Made by a program: the position numbers and the translations under genes
NCBI GenBank assembly: GCA_903915535.1
Contig: CAIWTJ010000162.1
Location: 1-45,007 of the forward strand
Direction: 5' to 3'
Source: Enhydrobacter aerosaccus
Lineage (GTDB): Bacteria; Pseudomonadota; Alphaproteobacteria; Reyranellales; Reyranellaceae
DNA: 45,007 nucleotides
Shown: one piece after another, positions 41,932 to 45,007 of the stretch
How the letters are laid out: the number at the start of each line of letters is the position of its first letter
Position numbering within the stretch: position 1 is the stretch's first letter
Notes under the pieces: generated by a model
What the model saw: the letters and a program-made list of their open reading frames with translations, nothing else
The model's database searches: none
What the model was told of the DNA's origin: nothing

Positions 41932-43752
41932 ATGAGTCTCGCGCCGATGCGGTCGCTCAACCGGCCGAAGCCCGAAGTCTCGGTCGAGCGGCGCGCCGAC
42001 GGCACGCAGATCCTGACCTCGCCGCGCGCGCTTCCGGAAAACCTGCCGCTGATGATCGACCTGCTGGCGCGCGCCGCCGAGCGCCGGCCCGACGTGACCT
42101 GGCTCGCCGAGCGGCGCGGGCCGGGGAAGGGGGTTGAGCGGGCGTGGCAGCGTCTGACGTATGCCGAGGCGTGGGCCAAGACCGGCGCCGTGGCGTCGTG
42201 GCTGATCGCCCAAGGCTACGGTCCTTCCAGCGTGACTGGCAGCAGGCCATTGGCGATCCTGTCCGACAACAGTCTCGAGAACGCGCTTTTCCTGTTCGGC
42301 GCCCTGCGCGCCGGCGCCCTGGTGGCACCGGTGTCGCCGAACTATTCGACGGCCGGAGACTTCTCGCGCCTCGATCACGCGCTATCGATCGTCGAGCCGT
42401 CGCTGGTGTTCGCGCAGGACTCGAACGTCTACGGCCCGGCGCTCGATCGCGCGGCGGCGCGCGGTGCGCGCATCGTCACGGTGGATGGCCAATATCGGAA
42501 AGGGCGCGGCCTGCCGTTCGGCGCGCTGACCGGCAGCTCGATCGATGCCGCCGTCGCCGAGCGGCGCACGCATCTCTCCGCCGACACGCCGGCCAAGATC
42601 CTGTTCACCTCGGGCTCGACCGGTCTGCCCAAGGGCGTGCTCAACACCCACGGCAATCTCGCCGCGGGCGCGGAGATGATCCGCATGGTGGGCGAACCGC
42701 TCGACGATTCACGCATCGCCGTCACGCTCGACTGGCTGCCGTGGCATCACACCTGGGGCGGCAACGCCAATCTCAACAGCATCGTGCGCATCGCCGGCTC
42801 GATGTACATCGACGGCGGCCGGCCGATCCCGGGCCGCTTCGAGGAGACGCTGGAGAACCTGCGCGAACTCTCGCCGTCGAGCTTCGGCAACGTGCCGATG
42901 GCCTATCCGCTCCTGCTGTCGGCACTGGAGCGCGACGCCGACCTGCGCACCAAATTCTTCAAGAACATGCGCAGCCTGGGCTACGGCGGCGCGCTGCTGC
43001 CGCAGGAGAGCTTCGACCGGCTGCAGGGCAACGCCACGCAGGAGCTGGGCGAGCGCCTGCCGTTCGGCTGCGGCTGGGGCATGACCGAGACGACCAGCAC
43101 CGGGTTGATCGTCTACTGGAACGTCGACCGCGCGGGCCTGCTCGGCCTGCCGCAGCCGGGATCCGTCGCCAAGCTGGTGCCGGCCGGCGACCGCTACGAG
43201 CTGCGCGTCAAGGGACCGAACGTGATGGCGGGTTACTACGGCGATGCCGCAGCGACCGCGCAGGCCTTCGACGAAGAGGGCTTCTTCCGCACCGGCGACG
43301 CCGCGCGCTGGGTCGACGAGACGCGGCCGGAGGCGGGCATCGAATTCGCCGGCCGCGTGTCGGAAGAGTTCAAGCTTGCCTCCGGCACCTGGGTGCGCGC
43401 CACGACCCTGCGCACCGAACTGTTCGACGCGCTGCAGCCCTACGTGCGCGAGCTGGTGATCGCGGCGCCCGACCGGCCGTGGCTGGGCGCGCTGGTGTGG
43501 CTCGATCCGGCGGCCTGCACCGGTGACTGGCGGGCCGAACTCGCGCGCCGGCTGGTGAAATTCAACGACCGGCGCGCCGGATCGAGCACGCGCATCCGCC
43601 GCCTGCTGCCGCTCGAGACGCCGCCGTCGGCGGCCGACGGCGAGGTGACGGATAAGCGCTCGATCAATGCCCGGCGCGTGCTCGAACGGCGCGCGGCCGA
43701 CGTCGCGAAACTCTATTCCGAATCGGTCGATTCCGCGATCGTTTCAGCCTAG
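41932..43752 (+). CDS. Acyl-CoA ligase, feruloyl-CoA synthase-like
   Basis: A 606-residue AMP-forming ligase that activates a carboxylic acid to its CoA thioester. The AMP-binding loop [13 protein letters not shown] is at residues 223-235, [11 protein letters not shown] is the A5 motif, and [10 protein letters not shown] is A7. The C-terminal [15 protein letters not shown] is A8 in the variant typical of feruloyl-CoA synthases, and [14 protein letters not shown] near 570 contains the lysine (TDK) for adenylation. The overall pattern matches Fcs-type enzymes, so hydroxycinnamates are plausible substrates, but no enoyl-CoA hydratase/aldolase partner is in the window. It starts four bases after the SGNH gene and precedes a binding-protein gene by 50 bases. 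Confidence 0.9.
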   Translation: MSLAPMRSLNRPKPEVSVERRADGTQILTSPRALPENLPLMIDLLARAAERRPDVTWLAERRGPGKGVERAWQRLTYAEAWAKTGAVASWLIAQGYGPSSVTGSRPLAILSDNSLENALFLFGALRAGALVAPVSPNYSTAGDFSRLDHALSIVEPSLVFAQDSNVYGPALDRAAARGARIVTVDGQYRKGRGLPFGALTGSSIDAAVAERRTHLSADTPAKILFTSGSTGLPKGVLNTHGNLAAGAEMIRMVGEPLDDSRIAVTLDWLPWHHTWGGNANLNSIVRIAGSMYIDGGRPIPGRFEETLENLRELSPSSFGNVPMAYPLLLSALERDADLRTKFFKNMRSLGYGGALLPQESFDRLQGNATQELGERLPFGCGWGMTETTSTGLIVYWNVDRAGLLGLPQPGSVAKLVPAGDRYELRVKGPNVMAGYYGDAAATAQAFDEEGFFRTGDAARWVDETRPEAGIEFAGRVSEEFKLASGTWVRATTLRTELFDALQPYVRELVIAAPDRPWLGALVWLDPAACTGDWRAELARRLVKFNDRRAGSSTRIRRLLPLETPPSAADGEVTDKRSINARRVLERRAADVAKLYSESVDSAIVSA

Positions 43753-43802
43753 AGTGCGCATCCAATAAGCGGTCGAAGACCGTGTGTTCTGGGAGGAACA
43801 GG

Positions 43803-45007
43803 ATGAAGTCGATCGTTCGTGGCGCCGCGCTTGCCTGCGTGGCCCTGCTGGCCGCGGCCGCCAGCCCCGCGCTCGCGCAGAAGAAGGGCGGCAGCCTGAC
43901 CGTCGGTGTCGAGCTCGACATCCCGGGCTTCGATCCGCTGAAGGTCGGCGTCTACGACACGTCGGCCATCACCGCCGCCGCCCTGATGCTGGAGACGCTC
44001 GCCACGCTGGGGGACGACGGCAAGGCCAAGCCGAAGCTCGCGCTGTCGTGGTCAAGCTCCGACGACTTCAAGACCTGGACCTTCAAGCTCCGGCCCGACG
44101 TGAAATTCCACGACGGCACGCCGTTCAACGCCCAGGCGGTGAAGTGGAACTTCGACCGCCAGAAGGATCCCAAGAACAACTGCCGCTGCGCCTTCTACAT
44201 CGCCAACATTCTGAGCATCGACGCCAAGGACGACCTCACCGTCGTCTATAACCTGAAGGATCCCGCGGTCGATTTTCCCGCGCTGCTGACGCGGCCCGAC
44301 CAGAACAGCTCGATCCATTCGCCGGCGGCGATCCAGGCCAAGGGCGACGACTACAATCGCAGCCCGGTGGGAACCGGGCCGTTCGTGCTGAAGTCGTGGA
44401 CCGCCGGCGATCGCATGGTGGTGGAGCGCAATCCCAACTACTGGAACAAGGACCTGCCCTATCTCGACAGGATCGCGCTGCGGCCGCTGCCCGATTCGCA
44501 GTCGCGCTTCGCCAGCCTGAAGTCGGGCGAGACCGACCTGGTGTGGGCCGACGAGTTCGAAGCCGACAACATCCAGCGCGCGCAGAAGGATTCGACCCTG
44601 CAGGTGCTCAAGTATGCGGGCTCGGGTGCGGCGGTGAACGCGATCAACACCAAGGTGCCGCCGCTCGACGACGTGCGGGTGCGCCAGGCGCTGGTCATGG
44701 CGATCGACCGCAAGAAATATTCGCAGGCCTACACCAACGGCCTCGCGCGCCCCGCGACCAATCCCTACGGCGACGGCTCGTGGGTCCAGTGCAAGGACGA
44801 CGGCGCGCTGCCGGAGGATCCCAAGAAGGCCGCCGAGCTGATCAAGGAGTACGGCAAGCCGGTGAAATTCAAGATGCTGTTCACGGCGACGCCGCGCGGC
44901 CGCACCAACGGCCAGATCCTGCAGCAGTTCTGGAAGAACATCGGCGTCGACATGGAGATCGAGCAGGCCGACCAGGCGACCTTCCCGCCGCGCGCGTTCC
45001 AGCGGAA
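43803..45007 (+). CDS. ABC transporter substrate-binding protein (family 5), cut by the window edge
   Basis: The first 401 codons of a periplasmic binding protein of the peptide/opine/nickel class. The signal peptide is MKSIVRGAALACVALLAAAA with cleavage after PALAQ. The mature part has LTVGVELDIPGFDPLKVG, then WTFKLRPDVKFHDGTPFNAQAVKWNFDRQKDP (the family signature), then PVGTGPFVLKSWTAGDRMVVERNPNYW. Usual length is about 520, so some 120 residues are missing. GGGAGGAACAGG precedes ATG 43803. Ligand unknown. It follows the ligase gene by 50 bases, and downstream permease genes are expected outside the window. Confidence 0.93.
   Translation, partial: MKSIVRGAALACVALLAAAASPALAQKKGGSLTVGVELDIPGFDPLKVGVYDTSAITAAALMLETLATLGDDGKAKPKLALSWSSSDDFKTWTFKLRPDVKFHDGTPFNAQAVKWNFDRQKDPKNNCRCAFYIANILSIDAKDDLTVVYNLKDPAVDFPALLTRPDQNSSIHSPAAIQAKGDDYNRSPVGTGPFVLKSWTAGDRMVVERNPNYWNKDLPYLDRIALRPLPDSQSRFASLKSGETDLVWADEFEADNIQRAQKDSTLQVLKYAGSGAAVNAINTKVPPLDDVRVRQALVMAIDRKKYSQAYTNGLARPATNPYGDGSWVQCKDDGALPEDPKKAAELIKEYGKPVKFKMLFTATPRGRTNGQILQQFWKNIGVDMEIEQADQATFPPRAFQR

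Noticed and set aside
1..45007. CRISPR arrays, tRNA or rRNA genes, insertion sequences, phage genes
   Set aside because: I looked for regularly spaced repeats, cloverleaf-like sequences, transposase or integrase motifs and phage structural genes and saw none I could support.

Overview
The window is high-GC DNA, about 65-70% by eye, with densely packed genes. Long spurious open frames lie antisense to nearly every gene, as expected at this GC. Gene content points to a free-living, heterotrophic alphaproteobacterium. It has TRAP transporters with separate small and large subunits, a Bug/TctC-type binding protein, a hemD-mitofilin-hemY cluster, a multidomain malic enzyme, an FeS-type photolyase with its DUF2256 partner, CaiB/BaiF CoA-transferase, LLM flavin enzymes and GFA-family proteins. 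A soil or freshwater Rhodospirillales/Hyphomicrobiales relative (Reyranella-like) is my guess only. I saw no rRNA, tRNA, CRISPR array, insertion sequence or prophage.

Layout. 1-1625 (minus): TRAP transporter dctP-dctQ-dctM, the last cut by the window edge. 1690-2316: LysE-type exporter. 2339-2442: intergenic palindrome. 2450-6471 (minus): malic enzyme, translationally coupled to an N-acyl-D-amino-acid deacylase-like amidohydrolase. 6680-7402: an AT-richer, decayed gene remnant. 7499-11248 (minus): a small acidic protein, an MFS carrier and a second TRAP permease pair. 11307-13985 (plus): mutS, whose stop overlaps the end of a convergent photolyase gene. 13982-15690 (minus): DUF2256 protein and (6-4) photolyase. 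15724-17357 (minus): TetR regulator and tricarboxylate-type binding protein. 17621-18349 (plus): three small unknown genes, two of them membrane proteins.

18366-26203 (minus) is a long co-directional run. In transcription order it holds a HemD-mitofilin fusion, HemY, a short MetE-like methionine synthase, a membrane protein, an exported type I phosphodiesterase and another membrane protein. 26325-27704 (plus): Tat-exported lipase-like protein. 27791-28273 (minus): ATC hydrolase-like protein. 28528-31032 (plus): two different argC genes in tandem plus a GNAT acetyltransferase. 31121-33730 (plus): large LuxR-type ATPase regulator. 33856-35407 (plus): GFA protein, a possible small gene and a TauE/SafE exporter. 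35555-37006 (minus): LLM oxidoreductase and a small secreted Cys-rich protein. 37089-37533: duplicated leader-like fragments and a small hydrophilic protein. 37770-40382 (minus): ferritin-like diiron protein, second GFA protein, CoA-transferase. 40440-45007 (plus): SGNH-like protein, feruloyl-CoA-synthase-like ligase and a peptide-type ABC binding protein running off the end.

The window is mostly chromosomal housekeeping and uptake/catabolism genes. I did not find a clear new defence or mobile system. The most unusual signals are: a roughly 60-base element at two sites 20 kb apart in the same gene arrangement; a palindromic element present once inside a coding 3' end and once between genes; the HemD-mitofilin fusion; a folate-independent-type methionine synthase in a heme-linked operon; and tandem non-identical argC genes.
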